DNA of 64,000 nt from Labrys sp. KNU-23 (GTDB lineage: Bacteria > Pseudomonadota > Alphaproteobacteria > Rhizobiales > Labraceae), in assembly GCF_008330945.1 (NCBI RefSeq), contig NZ_CP043489.1, positions 4,971,501 through 5,035,500 of the forward strand. Reading direction: 5' to 3'. The stretch's first letter is position 1; every line of letters begins with the position of its first letter. A model generated the notes under the pieces. That model searched no databases. It worked only from the letters and a program-made list of their open reading frames with translations, and was not told the origin of the DNA. Positions 8,337-17,436 of the stretch are shown here, in pieces. The translations under genes and the position numbers were made by a program.

Positions 8337-10436
8337 TCAGATATCGACCAGTTCACCGGCGAAGGCCGCCTGTTCCTGGATGAAGGCAAAACGGGCCTCG
8401 GGCTTGTTGCCCATCAGGCGTTCCACCGAGCTGGAGGTTTCGGCACGCTCCTCGTCCACCACCATCACCTTGAGAAGCGTGCGCTTCTTGGGATCCATGG
8501 TGGTTTCCTTCAATTGCGCCGGCATCATCTCGCCCAGGCCCTTGAAGCGGCCGATCTCGATCTTCTGGTTGGCCTTGAAGGACGATTTCACCAGTTCGTC
8601 CTTATGGGCATCGTCGCGCGCATAGAGCGATTTGGTGCCCTGGGTCAGGCGGTAGAGCGGCGGGGCGGCGAGATAGAGATGGCCTCGCTCGATCAGGCGC
8701 GGCATCTGGCGCCAGAAGAAGGTGATCAGCAGCGAAGCGATATGGGCGCCGTCGACATCGGCGTCCGTCATGATGATGATCTTCTCGTAGCGCAGGTCAT
8801 CGTCGCGATATTGCGTGCCCATGCCGCAGCCGAGCGCCTGGCCCAAATCCTGCAATTGCTGGTTCTGGGCGAGCTTGTCCTTGCCGGCATTGGCGACGTT
8901 GAGGATCTTGCCGCGCAAAGGCAGTACCGCCTGATTGGTGCGGTTGCGCGCCTGCTTGGCCGAGCCGCCGGCGGAATCGCCTTCGACGATAAACAATTCA
9001 GAGCCTTGCGCGGCATTGTTCGAGCAATCTGCGAGCTTGCCGGGCAGGCGCAGCTTGCGCGTTGCGGTCTTGCGCGCCACGTCCTTCTCGGCGCGGCGGC
9101 GCAGGCGTTCCTCGGCACGCTCCACCACGAAGTCGAGCAGCTTGGCGGCCTGGGAGGGCACCGAGGCCAGCCAATGGTCAAAGGCGTCCTTCAGGGCCTG
9201 CTCGACGATGCGGCTCGCCTCCGTGGTCACCAGCTTGGCCTTGGTCTGGGACGAGAATTCCGGCTCGCGGATGAACACCGAGAGCATGGCGGCCGTGCAG
9301 GCCATCACGTCTTCGGTGGTGAGCTGGTTGGCGCGCTTGTTGCCGATCCGCTCGGCATGATCCTTCAGGCCGCGCAGCAGGGCGATGCGCAGGCCGGCCT
9401 CATGGGTGCCGCCTTCGCGAGTGGGTACCGTGTTGCAATAGGAGGAGACGTAGCCTTCGTCCTCGGCGAACCAGCCGATGGCCCATTCCACCGAGCCATG
9501 CCCCTCAGGCTTGGGCACACGGCCGGAGAACATCTGCTCGGTGACGAGTTCCAGGCCCTCGCTGGCCGAGCGCAGATAATCCTCCAGGCCGCGCGGGAAT
9601 TTGAAGTTCTCCTCCGCCGGCACATCGCTATGGCCGACCAGCAGCTCGGCCGCACATTTCCAGCGGATTTCGACACCGCGGAAGAGATAGGCCTTCGAGC
9701 GCGCCATTTTGAACAGGCGCTTGGGATCGAAGACGATGCCGTGCTTGAAGATCTCGACATCGGGCTTGAAGCGCACCTTGGTGCCGCGCCGGTTGGGGGC
9801 GGCACCAATATGCTCGACGGGGCCGAGCGGCACGCCACGGGCAAAGCGCTGGCGGTGGAGCTCGCGCCCGCGCGCCACTTCCACCTCCATGAGCTCCGAC
9901 AGGGCGGTAACCGCGGTGACGCCGATACCGTGCAGGCCGCCGGAGGTCTGGTAGGCGTCCGAGTTGAACTTGCCGCCCGAATGCGGTCTGGTCATCACGA
10001 CCTGCAGGGTCGACTCGTCCGGAAATTGCGGATGCGGCTCGACCGGGATGCCGCGTCCATTGTCGGTGATCGTGACGAAGCCGTCGGCGCTCAGCTCGAC
10101 GTCGATGAAGGTGGCATGGCCGGCCACCGCCTCGTCCATGGAATTGTCGATCACCTCGGCGAACAGGTGGTGCAGGCCGTCGCCTTCCGGCCCGGTCGAG
10201 CCGATATACATGCCGGGGCGCATGCGAATGGCCTCGATGCCTTCCAGCACGCGGATGGAGGAGGCGCCATAGCCATCCTCGCTGCTTTTCGCCGCGGCGG
10301 GCTTGGCGGTCAGGCCTGCCTTCAAGGCGGCAGCAATCGACTGGGTCGACGGTCGCTTTGCATCGACGGCCTTGTCGGAACGGGCCTTGGAGGGGGCGGG
10401 CTTGTCACTCCCGAACAGATCGGAGGTATCATTCAT
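8337..10436 (-). CDS. parE: DNA topoisomerase IV subunit B
   Basis: A 699-aa ATPase subunit of topoisomerase IV, which with ParC decatenates daughter chromosomes. A low-complexity Ala/Lys/Ser N-terminus precedes the GHKL ATPase domain (MRPGMYIGS, DNSMDE, DNGRGIP, GGLHGIG). The TOPRIM domain has EGDSAGG, PLRGKILNV and TDADVDGAHI; the C-terminus has GRFKGLGEMMP. Length and lack of the long GyrB insertion favour ParE over GyrB. A long open frame on the opposite strand across the whole gene is a codon-bias shadow. It is transcribed divergently from the EipB-family gene with a 229-bp gap. Confidence 0.95.
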   Translation of the reverse strand: MNDTSDLFGSDKPAPSKARSDKAVDAKRPSTQSIAAALKAGLTAKPAAAKSSEDGYGASSIRVLEGIEAIRMRPGMYIGSTGPEGDGLHHLFAEVIDNSMDEAVAGHATFIDVELSADGFVTITDNGRGIPVEPHPQFPDESTLQVVMTRPHSGGKFNSDAYQTSGGLHGIGVTAVTALSELMEVEVARGRELHRQRFARGVPLGPVEHIGAAPNRRGTKVRFKPDVEIFKHGIVFDPKRLFKMARSKAYLFRGVEIRWKCAAELLVGHSDVPAEENFKFPRGLEDYLRSASEGLELVTEQMFSGRVPKPEGHGSVEWAIGWFAEDEGYVSSYCNTVPTREGGTHEAGLRIALLRGLKDHAERIGNKRANQLTTEDVMACTAAMLSVFIREPEFSSQTKAKLVTTEASRIVEQALKDAFDHWLASVPSQAAKLLDFVVERAEERLRRRAEKDVARKTATRKLRLPGKLADCSNNAAQGSELFIVEGDSAGGSAKQARNRTNQAVLPLRGKILNVANAGKDKLAQNQQLQDLGQALGCGMGTQYRDDDLRYEKIIIMTDADVDGAHIASLLITFFWRQMPRLIERGHLYLAAPPLYRLTQGTKSLYARDDAHKDELVKSSFKANQKIEIGRFKGLGEMMPAQLKETTMDPKKRTLLKVMVVDEERAETSSSVERLMGNKPEARFAFIQEQAAFAGELVDI

Positions 10437-10665
10437 GCAGTCGGTATCTCGCGAGAATGCGTCTCGCCAGCGCGATTCGCGTTTCGGATCATTATGGCAT
10501 GTTCGTATCGCGGCCGCGAACGGATCGTAAACGGCTTTGTTGATGAATGTGGAATAGCGCGGCCGCCGGGCCTAATTCCGTCACGATTGACAGGCTCTTT
10601 GAGCATTGTGGCACGGTGCCTCGCTATTTATGGTAATGCCGATTTCTGAAACGGAATTTTGCTTC

Positions 10666-11553
10666 ATGCGGATGACACTTCCGGTCCATTTCGGGGCCGT
10701 GCTCTTCCTGGTGGTGCCGGGGATGGCCCTGGCGCAGGACAGCGTTGCACCCCAGAAGGCAGCGGCGACGGCTGCGATCCCCGCGGTGGCGACCGTTCCC
10801 TTCGTTGCGCACCGGGCCGTCTACGACCTCAATCTCGACCGCCGCAAGGACCAGTCGAGCGTCGACAGCATGCGCGGCCGCATCGTGTATGATTTTTCGG
10901 GCAGTGCCTGCAGCGGCTATGCGCTCAATTTCCGGCAGGTCACCGAAATCGGCCTGAGCGGCGGCGGCGTGAATACCTCGGATCTGCGCTCGACCACGTT
11001 CGAGGACGAGAACGGGCGTAATTTCCGCTTCAATTCGCAGAACTTCACCAATCAGAAGCTGGACGGCAGCGTCGATGGCCAGGCCAACCGGGCGGACAGC
11101 GGAACGGTCGGCGTTGCGCTGAAGAAACCCAAATCCACCAAATTCGATCTGTCCGATCGGGTTCTCTTCCCCACCGGGCAGATGAAGGCGATCGTCACGG
11201 CCGCCCGAGCCGGCGACCGCGTGTTCGAGAGCCAGGTCTATGATGGATCCGATGGCGGCCAGAAGATCTACAATACCCTGGCGGTGATCGGCGCCAAGAT
11301 CGGCCCCGACAAGCCGCGCGAAGGCGTCGAGGCCAAGGCCAAGCAGCTCGACGGCGTCGATCGCTGGCCGGTGACGATCTCCTATTTCGACCCGAGCAAG
11401 AAGGCCGTCGGCGAGGAGACGCCTGTTTACACCATGTCCTTCGAGCTCTATGCCGACGGTATATCAGGCAATCTGACCCTGGATTATGGCGATTTTCGCC
11501 TGAAGGGAACGATGGTCTCGCTCGATTTCCTGCCCCAGACCGAATGCAAGTGA
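10666..11553 (+). CDS. eipB: EipB-family periplasmic cell-envelope integrity protein (DUF1849)
   Basis: A 295-aa exported protein. After a signal peptide (VHFGAVLFLVVPGMALA) it has the DUF1849 core: VPFVAHRAVYDLNL, MRGRIVYDFSGSACSGYALNFRQVTE, SDLRSTTFEDENGRNFRFN, and a C-terminal PQTECK. Brucella EipB is a periplasmic beta-spiral protein needed for envelope stress resistance, closed by a disulfide; the two cysteines here (in GSACSGY and at the C-terminus) match that pattern. The frame has several ATGs (10630, 10636, 10666, 10672); 10666 best fits the signal peptide and a GGAA-like site 10 bp upstream. It opens a co-directional run of envelope genes. Confidence 0.85.
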   Translation: MRMTLPVHFGAVLFLVVPGMALAQDSVAPQKAAATAAIPAVATVPFVAHRAVYDLNLDRRKDQSSVDSMRGRIVYDFSGSACSGYALNFRQVTEIGLSGGGVNTSDLRSTTFEDENGRNFRFNSQNFTNQKLDGSVDGQANRADSGTVGVALKKPKSTKFDLSDRVLFPTGQMKAIVTAARAGDRVFESQVYDGSDGGQKIYNTLAVIGAKIGPDKPREGVEAKAKQLDGVDRWPVTISYFDPSKKAVGEETPVYTMSFELYADGISGNLTLDYGDFRLKGTMVSLDFLPQTECK

Positions 11554-11587
11554 GCGGCACGCCGATCGAGCCCGCCGGGTCCAGGTC

Positions 11588-12400
11588 ATGAGGAACGCGA
11601 TCCGTCAGTGGTCCCACACGCAGAGCTGGCGTGCGCTTGGCCAGCGCCTGCGGGCGCCGGCGCGCCTGCCGGCCCGGCCGCTGTTCGGGCGGGTGACGAC
11701 ACCGGCCGCGATCGCCTTCGGCGGCGTTCTGATCATCGCCTTGATGGTGCTTGCCGACCCGGCGTCCCTGCACATCCTGCCTGAATGGCCGCGTCTGGTG
11801 GTGCGGCTGGCCCGTATCGTCACCTATCTCGGCGATTCCGGCCTCTATCTCATTCCGCTCGGCCTGGCGCTCATCCTGCTTGCCGTGGTCGACCTGGAGT
11901 TGCCGCCGCGTCTCGATGCCGTCCTGCGCCAGCTCTGGCTGCAGCTTGCCTTTGCCTTCGCCGCCATCGCCGGAACCGGGCTTGCCGTGAATGTCGTCAA
12001 GCGTGCCATCGGCCGCGTCCGTCCACTGCACGTCGAGGCGAGCGGGAGCTGGAGTTTCGAGCCGTTTTCGTGGCGTGCCGCCAATGCCAGTTTCCCTTCG
12101 GGTCACGCCACCACGGCCTGGACGGTGATTGCGGTGATCATCCTGCTGTGCGGGCCGCGCTGGCGCCCCTGGCTGTTCGCGCTGGGCGCACTGGTTTGTC
12201 TCAGCCGCGTGATCCTCGGCGCTCATTATCCCGCCGACGTGGTGGCCGGCGCCCTGTTCGGCTGGTTTGCCACCTTCTGGCTCGCAGGCTTTCTGGAGCG
12301 CCGCGGTCTTGTTTTCCGGCAAAACCGCGACGGTGCTCTTGCGTTGCGGGGGCAAGACGCGGCAAAGACGCTGATCGAGGCGTGGCGAGCGCGCCGCTGA
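11588..12400 (+). CDS. Membrane-bound PAP2 family phosphatase
   Basis: A 270-aa integral membrane phosphatase. The three PAP2 catalytic motifs are intact: KRAIGRVRP, FPSGHATTA and SRVILGAHYPADVVAG, between hydrophobic helices. Family members remove phosphate from lipid A, undecaprenyl pyrophosphate, phosphatidylglycerol phosphate or similar lipids. The gene is 34 bp after the EipB-family gene and 13 bp before a polyprenyl-phosphate-type glycosyltransferase, which favours a lipid-linked envelope substrate (lipid A or a polyprenyl phosphate) over a soluble one. Exact substrate not inferable. Confidence 0.9.
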   Translation: MRNAIRQWSHTQSWRALGQRLRAPARLPARPLFGRVTTPAAIAFGGVLIIALMVLADPASLHILPEWPRLVVRLARIVTYLGDSGLYLIPLGLALILLAVVDLELPPRLDAVLRQLWLQLAFAFAAIAGTGLAVNVVKRAIGRVRPLHVEASGSWSFEPFSWRAANASFPSGHATTAWTVIAVIILLCGPRWRPWLFALGALVCLSRVILGAHYPADVVAGALFGWFATFWLAGFLERRGLVFRQNRDGALALRGQDAAKTLIEAWRARR

Positions 12401-12413
12401 GGTTCAACTGTCT

Positions 12414-13163
12414 ATGCCATCACAAGACAATGCGCCCGAGATCAGCGTCATCGTTCCGGTCCGCAACGAGGCCGGCAATGTCGAGCCGCTGATCCGGGAG
12501 ATCGCGGCCGCCCTGTCAGGCCGCAATTTCGAGATCGTCTATGTCGACGATGGCTCGAGCGATGCGACGCCGGCCGAGCTTGTCAGGCTCAAGGGCGAGC
12601 TGCCATTCCTGCGCAGCCTGCGCCATGAGGCATCCTGCGGGCAGTCCTGCGCCGTGCGTACGGGCATACGCCATGCCCGCGGCCGCCTGATGGTCACCAT
12701 CGACGGCGACGGCCAGAACGACCCCGCCTATATTCCCGCGCTCGTCGACGCCCTGAACGCGGGCGGTGCCGCGACCGGCATGATCGCCGGACAGAGGCTC
12801 GGCCGCAAGGATACCGGTTTCAAGCGCTGGCAGTCGCGCACTGCCAACAAGGTGCGGGCCTATGTCCTCAAGGACGGTACGCGCGATACCGGCTGTGGCC
12901 TCAAGGCCATCCGCCGAGAGGTCTATCTCGCCTTGCCCTATTTCGATGCGCTGCATCGCTTCATGCCGGCCCTGGTCAAGCGCGAGGGCTTCGATGTCGG
13001 CCATGTCGACGTGGTCGACCGGCCCCGGCTGACCGGCGTGTCCAATTACGGTTTCTTCGACAGGCTGTGGGTCGGCATTCTCGATCTCGTCGGCGTGTGG
13101 TGGCTGATCCGGCGACGCAAGCGCGTGCCCGATGTCAGCGGAGGGGGACAGGATGCTGATTGA
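12414..13163 (+). CDS. Family 2 glycosyltransferase, ArnC/dolichol-phosphate-sugar synthase type
   Basis: A 249-aa GT-A glycosyltransferase. VIVPVRNEAGNVEPL, YVDDGSSD (44-50) and IDGDGQNDP (96-104) form the nucleotide-sugar and metal site; DTGCGLKAIRREVYLALPYFDALHRFMPAL is the ArnC/DPM1-like acceptor region. It lacks the two C-terminal membrane helices of longer ArnC-type enzymes. The next gene, overlapping by 11 bp, encodes a small LAB_N membrane protein. GT2/LAB_N pairs of this kind occur in rhizobia, where a polyprenyl-phosphate sugar is made for lipopolysaccharide decoration; that role is inferred here. Confidence 0.88.
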   Translation: MPSQDNAPEISVIVPVRNEAGNVEPLIREIAAALSGRNFEIVYVDDGSSDATPAELVRLKGELPFLRSLRHEASCGQSCAVRTGIRHARGRLMVTIDGDGQNDPAYIPALVDALNAGGAATGMIAGQRLGRKDTGFKRWQSRTANKVRAYVLKDGTRDTGCGLKAIRREVYLALPYFDALHRFMPALVKREGFDVGHVDVVDRPRLTGVSNYGFFDRLWVGILDLVGVWWLIRRRKRVPDVSGGGQDAD

Positions 13164-13506
13164 GTTGTCAAACGCCCTCGGCGGCTATCTCCACAACGTC
13201 TTCTACACCAATTTCGATTTCTGGCTGATCCTCGGCCTGTTCGCCCAGGCTCTGTTCACCGCCCGCTTCGTGATCCAGTGGTGGGTGAGCGAGCGGGCCG
13301 GCAAGAGCGTCATTCCCTTCAGCTTCTGGATCCTGTCGATCGGCGGCGGCGGCCTACTGTTCCTCTACGCTTTGGTGCGGGCCGACCTCGTCTACATCAT
13401 CGGCCAGGGCTCGGGCCTGGCGATCTACATCCGCAACGTCTCGCTGGTGCTCAAGGAGAAGCGCGAGGCGAAGGAAGCCGCGGAGGGGCAGGGCGCTTCA
13501 AGCTAG
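13153..13506 (+). CDS. Small membrane protein with lipid A biosynthesis N-terminal (LAB_N) domain
   Basis: A 117-aa protein with three or four hydrophobic segments (FWLILGLFAQALFTARFVIQWW, PFSFWILSIGGGGLLFLYAL, LVYIIGQGSGLAIYIRNV). The pattern FxxRFxxQWxxSExxxxSVxPxxFW is characteristic of the LAB_N domain. The ATG at 13153 has GGAGGGGG just upstream, so it is preferred over the GTG at 13132. It overlaps the preceding glycosyltransferase gene by 11 bp, implying a coupled function; a helper or flippase-like role for the lipid-linked sugar is plausible but unproven. Confidence 0.88.
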   Translation: MLIELSNALGGYLHNVFYTNFDFWLILGLFAQALFTARFVIQWWVSERAGKSVIPFSFWILSIGGGGLLFLYALVRADLVYIIGQGSGLAIYIRNVSLVLKEKREAKEAAEGQGASS

Positions 13507-13649
13507 CGCCATAACTACATCAGCGCACGGCCGTCGCGACGGGTCATTGTGATGACGAAATTTCCGGCCGAAGAAAGCAAAATGCCGGCCCTTTCATCCC
13601 GCATGGCGGTCAAGGATCCGGACGGTTCGCAACCAGGGGATACTGCGCG

Positions 13650-14429
13650 ATGAAGCCTGCCAACTGGAGACTGCTCTTCCTGGGGGTTATTTGCGCGGCC
13701 TGGCCGATGCCCTCGGCGGGACTGGCGGCCGATCTTCCCATGAACCGTGCCGAAGCGATGGCCTATGTGACCGGTGTGGACAACGCACCGAGCATGACCG
13801 TTCAGGCTCAGGCGCGAGAAGACGCGGTGCCCGATTTTGCTGTGATCCGCCTGATGATCCGCACCGAAGCACAGGATTCCGATCAAGCGACCGATGACAA
13901 TGCGCGCGCGACCAAGGCGGTGTTTGATCAGGCGGCATCTGCAGGAATTGCGAGTTCCGACATCAAGACCGAGGATCTCACCCTCAGGCCCGTCTTCGAG
14001 GAAGAGAAGGCAGGGGCGGGCAACGTGGTTCACGGCAAGCAGAAGGGCTATCGCACCGACCATGTTCTCAAGATTGCGGTTCGCGATCCGGCCAGGGCAG
14101 GTGCCCTTGCCAGTGCGCTTATCCGCGCAGGTGCCAACAATGTCTTGGGTGTGACGTTCGGCGTCGAAAAGCGTGAAGAGATTACGGATCGGCTTCGCGC
14201 AAGAGCACTGGAGACGGCCCAGCGACAGGCGAAGATCTACGCGGATGCTGCCGGCGTCCGCCTCGGTCGTGTTCTGAGAGTCATGCCGCAGACGGAGATC
14301 CTTCCCTTGGCTCTTCGTGCGGACTACCGTGTCTTTGGAAAGGACGATGCCTCTGCAGTTCCCCTTAAACCAGGCATTCAGACCATCGAAGTAAATGTCG
14401 GTATGACCTGGGAGTTGCTACCGAAATAG
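13650..14429 (+). CDS. SIMPL domain (DUF541) periplasmic protein
   Basis: A 259-aa exported protein with a signal peptide (WRLLFLGVICAAWPMPSAGLA). A DUF541/SIMPL domain follows: SMTVQAQAREDAVPDFAVIRLMIRTEAQDSDQATDDNARATKAV, then DIKTEDLTLRPVF, GYRTDHVLKIAVRDPARAGALASALIRAGAN and ALETAQRQAKIYADAAGVRLGRVLRV. The family includes Brucella BP26 and E. coli YggE, which oligomerise in the periplasm and are linked to oxidative or envelope stress. It lies 143 bp downstream of the LAB_N gene and may be a separate unit; it converges with metC. Confidence 0.9.
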   Translation: MKPANWRLLFLGVICAAWPMPSAGLAADLPMNRAEAMAYVTGVDNAPSMTVQAQAREDAVPDFAVIRLMIRTEAQDSDQATDDNARATKAVFDQAASAGIASSDIKTEDLTLRPVFEEEKAGAGNVVHGKQKGYRTDHVLKIAVRDPARAGALASALIRAGANNVLGVTFGVEKREEITDRLRARALETAQRQAKIYADAAGVRLGRVLRVMPQTEILPLALRADYRVFGKDDASAVPLKPGIQTIEVNVGMTWELLPK

Positions 14430-14455
14430 CAAGAGGGCGGCAGGGGCGCCCGATG

Positions 14456-15646
14456 CTACCCCCGCGCCGCCCTGAATCGCGCCAGGCCGGCGTCGAGATC
14501 GCCGATCAGGTCGGCGACGTCCTCCAGGCCGACATGGATGCGCACGCAGGGGCCGCCCGGATCCCAGCTCGTGGCGCTGCGATAGGTCCTGCAGTCGAAG
14601 GGCAGGGCGAGGCTTTCATAGCCGCCCCAGGAATAGCCGAGCCCGAAGAACTTCAGATCGTCCAGGAAGGCGCCGACGGCCTCGATCGGCGCGGGCTGCA
14701 GCACGATGGAGAACAGGCCGGACGAGCCCTTGAAATCGCGCTTCCAGATGGCATGGCCCGGATCGCCCTCCAGCGCGGGATGCAGGACACGCTGCACCTC
14801 GGGGCGCTTGGCCAGCCATTTTGCCACCCGCAGCGCGCTTTCCTGATGCTGGCGCAGGCGCACGCCCATGGTGCGCAGGCCGCGCATCGCCAGATAGATG
14901 TCGTCGGGCGCGACGCATTGGCCGGCATCGCCATGGAAGCTCTTCAGGGCCGGCCAGGCCTTGCGCGAAGCCGAGACCACGCCGAACATCGCATCGGAAT
15001 GGCCGACGATGTATTTGGTGCCGGCCTGGATCGAAAGGTCGACGCCGTGCCCGAAGGCGTCGAAGAACAACGGGGTGGCCCAGGTGTTGTCGAGCAGCAC
15101 GATAGCGCCGTGTCGGTGAGCGACCGCGGCGATCGCAGGCACGTCCTGCATTTCGAAGGTCTGTGAGCCCGGGGCTTCCAGATAGACCGCTTTCGTATTC
15201 GGGCGCAGCAGCGCTTCGATGCCGGCGCCGATCAACGGATCATAATAGGTCGTCTCGATGCCGAAGCGGCTGAGGACCTTGTCGCAGAACTGGCGCGTGG
15301 GCTGATAGGTGGAATCGACCATCAAGAGATGGTCACCGGCCGAAAGGCAGGAGAGCAGGGCGGTCGAGACGGCAGCCAGGCCCGAGGGGCAGAGCACCAC
15401 GCCGGCACTGCCGTCGAGCGTCTTCAGCGCCTCCTCCAGAGCGTCGCTGGTCGGGTTGCCGCGGCGGCCATAGCTGTAGCGCGGCGTGTGGTTGAGGAGA
15501 TCCCTGGTCGTCGGTGCCAGGACCGTGGAGCCGTGATAGACGGGCGGATTGACGAAACCGTGATACTCCGATGGCTCGCGGCCGCCGATGACCAGGCGCG
15601 TATTCTCGCCGAAGGTGGCCATCTCGTCTTTGCTGATCTTCTTCAT
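14456..15646 (-). CDS. metC: Cystathionine beta-lyase (PLP-dependent trans-sulfuration family)
   Basis: A 396-aa Cys/Met-metabolism PLP enzyme. YSYGRRGNPTSDALE (58-72) supplies phosphate-binding residues, CPSGLAAVSTALL the cofactor loop, LLDNTWATPLFF the aspartate that pairs with the pyridine nitrogen, and AGTKYIVGHSD the Schiff-base lysine (K211). The sequence style (FVNPPVYHGSTVL, YSWGGYESL) is that of bacterial MetC-type cystathionine beta-lyases, which convert cystathionine to homocysteine. A gamma-synthase or other trans-sulfuration activity cannot be excluded. Its 5' side faces a 765-bp gene-free control region shared with the aap operon. Confidence 0.88.
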   Translation of the reverse strand: MKKISKDEMATFGENTRLVIGGREPSEYHGFVNPPVYHGSTVLAPTTRDLLNHTPRYSYGRRGNPTSDALEEALKTLDGSAGVVLCPSGLAAVSTALLSCLSAGDHLLMVDSTYQPTRQFCDKVLSRFGIETTYYDPLIGAGIEALLRPNTKAVYLEAPGSQTFEMQDVPAIAAVAHRHGAIVLLDNTWATPLFFDAFGHGVDLSIQAGTKYIVGHSDAMFGVVSASRKAWPALKSFHGDAGQCVAPDDIYLAMRGLRTMGVRLRQHQESALRVAKWLAKRPEVQRVLHPALEGDPGHAIWKRDFKGSSGLFSIVLQPAPIEAVGAFLDDLKFFGLGYSWGGYESLALPFDCRTYRSATSWDPGGPCVRIHVGLEDVADLIGDLDAGLARFRAARG

Positions 15647-16411
15647 GATAGATTCGATTGAGTCCTGAAACGGTTACATTCGGCCGCGGCCGTCCTTGCG
15701 TCAATCTCGGGCCCTGCGACATCTTCCACAGACAGGTTTTGTGAATATTCCGGCGTGCCGCACGAATTCCGCTTGACGTGAGCGGCCAAAGCGCTTGCAA
15801 TCGCAGATAAGGCACGGGTCGTAACTGGCGAAAACAAGCTGGGCGCTTTTGCCGCGGGACAGATCGATACGGGGGACCTTGCAATGACCACTTCAGCACG
15901 CTTGGCCGGCAGGTCGCTCGTCATCTCCGGCGAGGCCTATCCGGATCGTTGACATCGTCATCATACTTCCTCGACGGAACAGCCCGTTCCTCCCGGTCAT
16001 CGAACCGGGAACGCTCGAAACATCCATTCGCGAACGTAGGAAGAGGTGGCGGCAGTTCATAAAAATTACGGCGTTTAGCAGTCTGGCGATGGTTTCAGAC
16101 CTCGCACTGTCGTCGATAACAAAGATTTGGCTCAAAATGCGTTCCGTCGAGGTGCATTTTGTCCTAAATCGTTGAGGGATTGGCGGATACGCCAAAAATC
16201 GCCCGGATGCGTCGAAACAAGAACTGGCGCGTCGAAACAAGAACTGGCGCGTCGAAACAAGAACCAGAGCCGGAGAGCGTTCCCGTTTGAACGCACTTTG
16301 CTCTGGGGACGTCGAACTTGCCCGGCGGGGCGGCCCGGTTTCCACACCGCGGCCATCCGCCCAAGGGCATTCTCGTTACACTCACAACGAAGTGAACAGG
16401 GGCCTCCATCC
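15647..16411. promoter_or_regulatory. 765-bp gene-free control region upstream of the aap operon
   Basis: No credible gene is visible on either strand. The right half holds several structured elements: an 8-bp hairpin CAAAATGC/GCATTTTG (16133-16140, 16154-16161), a hairpin TTGGCG-GATA-CGCCAA (16180-16195) and a 20-bp tandem repeat (16211-16260 onward). The density of structure just upstream of the first binding-protein gene suggests a regulatory leader or operator array for the amino-acid transporter. Confidence 0.5.
16211..16266. repeat. 20-bp direct repeats upstream of the aap operon
   Basis: The unit GTCGAAACAAGAACTGGCGC occurs perfectly at 16211-16230 and 16231-16250, followed by a partial third copy (GTCGAAACAAGAAC). 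A 20-bp period is close to two helical turns, which would put protein-binding sites on the same DNA face. Too few units and no spacers for CRISPR. Confidence 0.7.
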
Positions 16412-17425
16412 ATGAGAAAGACACTCCTTACCGCGGTAGCTGGTGCGGCGCTGGCGTTGAGTGGGCTCGGCGCACACGCCGATACGCTCGACACCATCAA
16501 GCAGCGCGGCCAGGTGATCTGCGGCGTCAACACCGGACTGCCAGGCTTCGCCGCGCCCAATGAAAAGGGCGAATGGGCCGGCCTCGACGTCGACTATTGC
16601 CGTGCGATCGCCGCGGCCGTGCTGGGCGACGCGACCAAGGCCAAATTCGTGCCGGTCTCCACCAAGGACCGCTTCACCGCGCTGCAGTCCGGCGAGATCG
16701 ACGTGCTCAACCGCAACTCGACCTGGACGCTCGGCCGCGACACCGCCGGCATGCTCTTCGCCGGCGTGAATTTCTATGACGGCCAAGGCTTCCTGGTGAA
16801 GAAGTCACTCGGCGTCAAATCGGCGACCGAGCTCTCGGGAGCCTCGATCTGCGCCCAGCAGGGCTCGACCGGCCAGCTCACGATCTCCGACTACATGCGG
16901 ACCCACAATCTGCCCTACAACATCGTCAGCTTCGATACGCCGGAAGAAGCGGCAAGGGCCTATGAGGGCGGGCGCTGCGACGTCAACACCGACGACGCCT
17001 CCGGCCTCTATGCGGTGCGCGTCAAGATGGCCAATCCCGACGACCATGTCGTGCTTCCCGAAATCATCTCGAAGGAGCCCCTGGCCGCGGCCGTGCGCCA
17101 GGGCGACGACAAATGGTTCAACGTGGTCAAATGGGTGCACTACGCCATGCTGACGGCCGAAGAGACGGGCGTGACGCAGGCCAATGTCGACGAGATGGTC
17201 AAGTCCGACAAGCCCGATATCAAGCGCCTGCTCGGCACGGAGGGGGACTTCGGCAAGCAGCTCGGCCTCGACAATCAGTGGGCCTATCGCATCGTTAAGC
17301 AGGTGGGCAATTACGGCGAAAGCTTCGACCGCAATCTCGGACCCAAGACCGTGCTGAAGATCGATCGCGGCCTGAACAATCTGTGGACCAAGGGCGGGCT
17401 GCAATACGCGCCGCCGATCCGCTGA
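16412..17425 (+). CDS. aapJ: General L-amino-acid ABC transporter substrate-binding protein, paralogue 1
   Basis: A 337-aa periplasmic solute-binding protein (family 3). The signal peptide (LTAVAGAALALSGLGAHA) precedes DTLDTIKQRGQVICGVNTGLPGFA, the typical AapJ mature start. The ATG at 16412 is chosen because the longer frame crosses the repeat-rich leader. First of three tandem paralogues with exactly the same length. It is the most divergent of the three (for example NRNSTWTLGRDTAGMLFAGVNFYDGQGF where the others have PRNTTWTLTRETGGFLFAATNYYDGQ), so it may have a different amino-acid preference. AapJ delivers a broad range of L-amino acids to the AapQM permease. Confidence 0.93.
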   Translation: MRKTLLTAVAGAALALSGLGAHADTLDTIKQRGQVICGVNTGLPGFAAPNEKGEWAGLDVDYCRAIAAAVLGDATKAKFVPVSTKDRFTALQSGEIDVLNRNSTWTLGRDTAGMLFAGVNFYDGQGFLVKKSLGVKSATELSGASICAQQGSTGQLTISDYMRTHNLPYNIVSFDTPEEAARAYEGGRCDVNTDDASGLYAVRVKMANPDDHVVLPEIISKEPLAAAVRQGDDKWFNVVKWVHYAMLTAEETGVTQANVDEMVKSDKPDIKRLLGTEGDFGKQLGLDNQWAYRIVKQVGNYGESFDRNLGPKTVLKIDRGLNNLWTKGGLQYAPPIR

Positions 17426-17436
17426 CGATCGCAAGA

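Noticed and set aside
8289..10649. 786-codon open frame on the plus strand opposite parE
   Set aside because: It is an antisense shadow caused by high GC at third positions; its translation is low-complexity and matches no family, while parE on the other strand has all motifs.
16211..16266. Possible CRISPR-like repeats
   Set aside because: Units are directly abutting 20-mers, fewer than three, without spacers or cas genes; better explained as operator or slippage repeats.
15893..16345. 150-codon minus-strand frame in the aap leader
   Set aside because: Translation is compositionally odd, crosses the tandem repeats and hairpins, and has no ribosome site.
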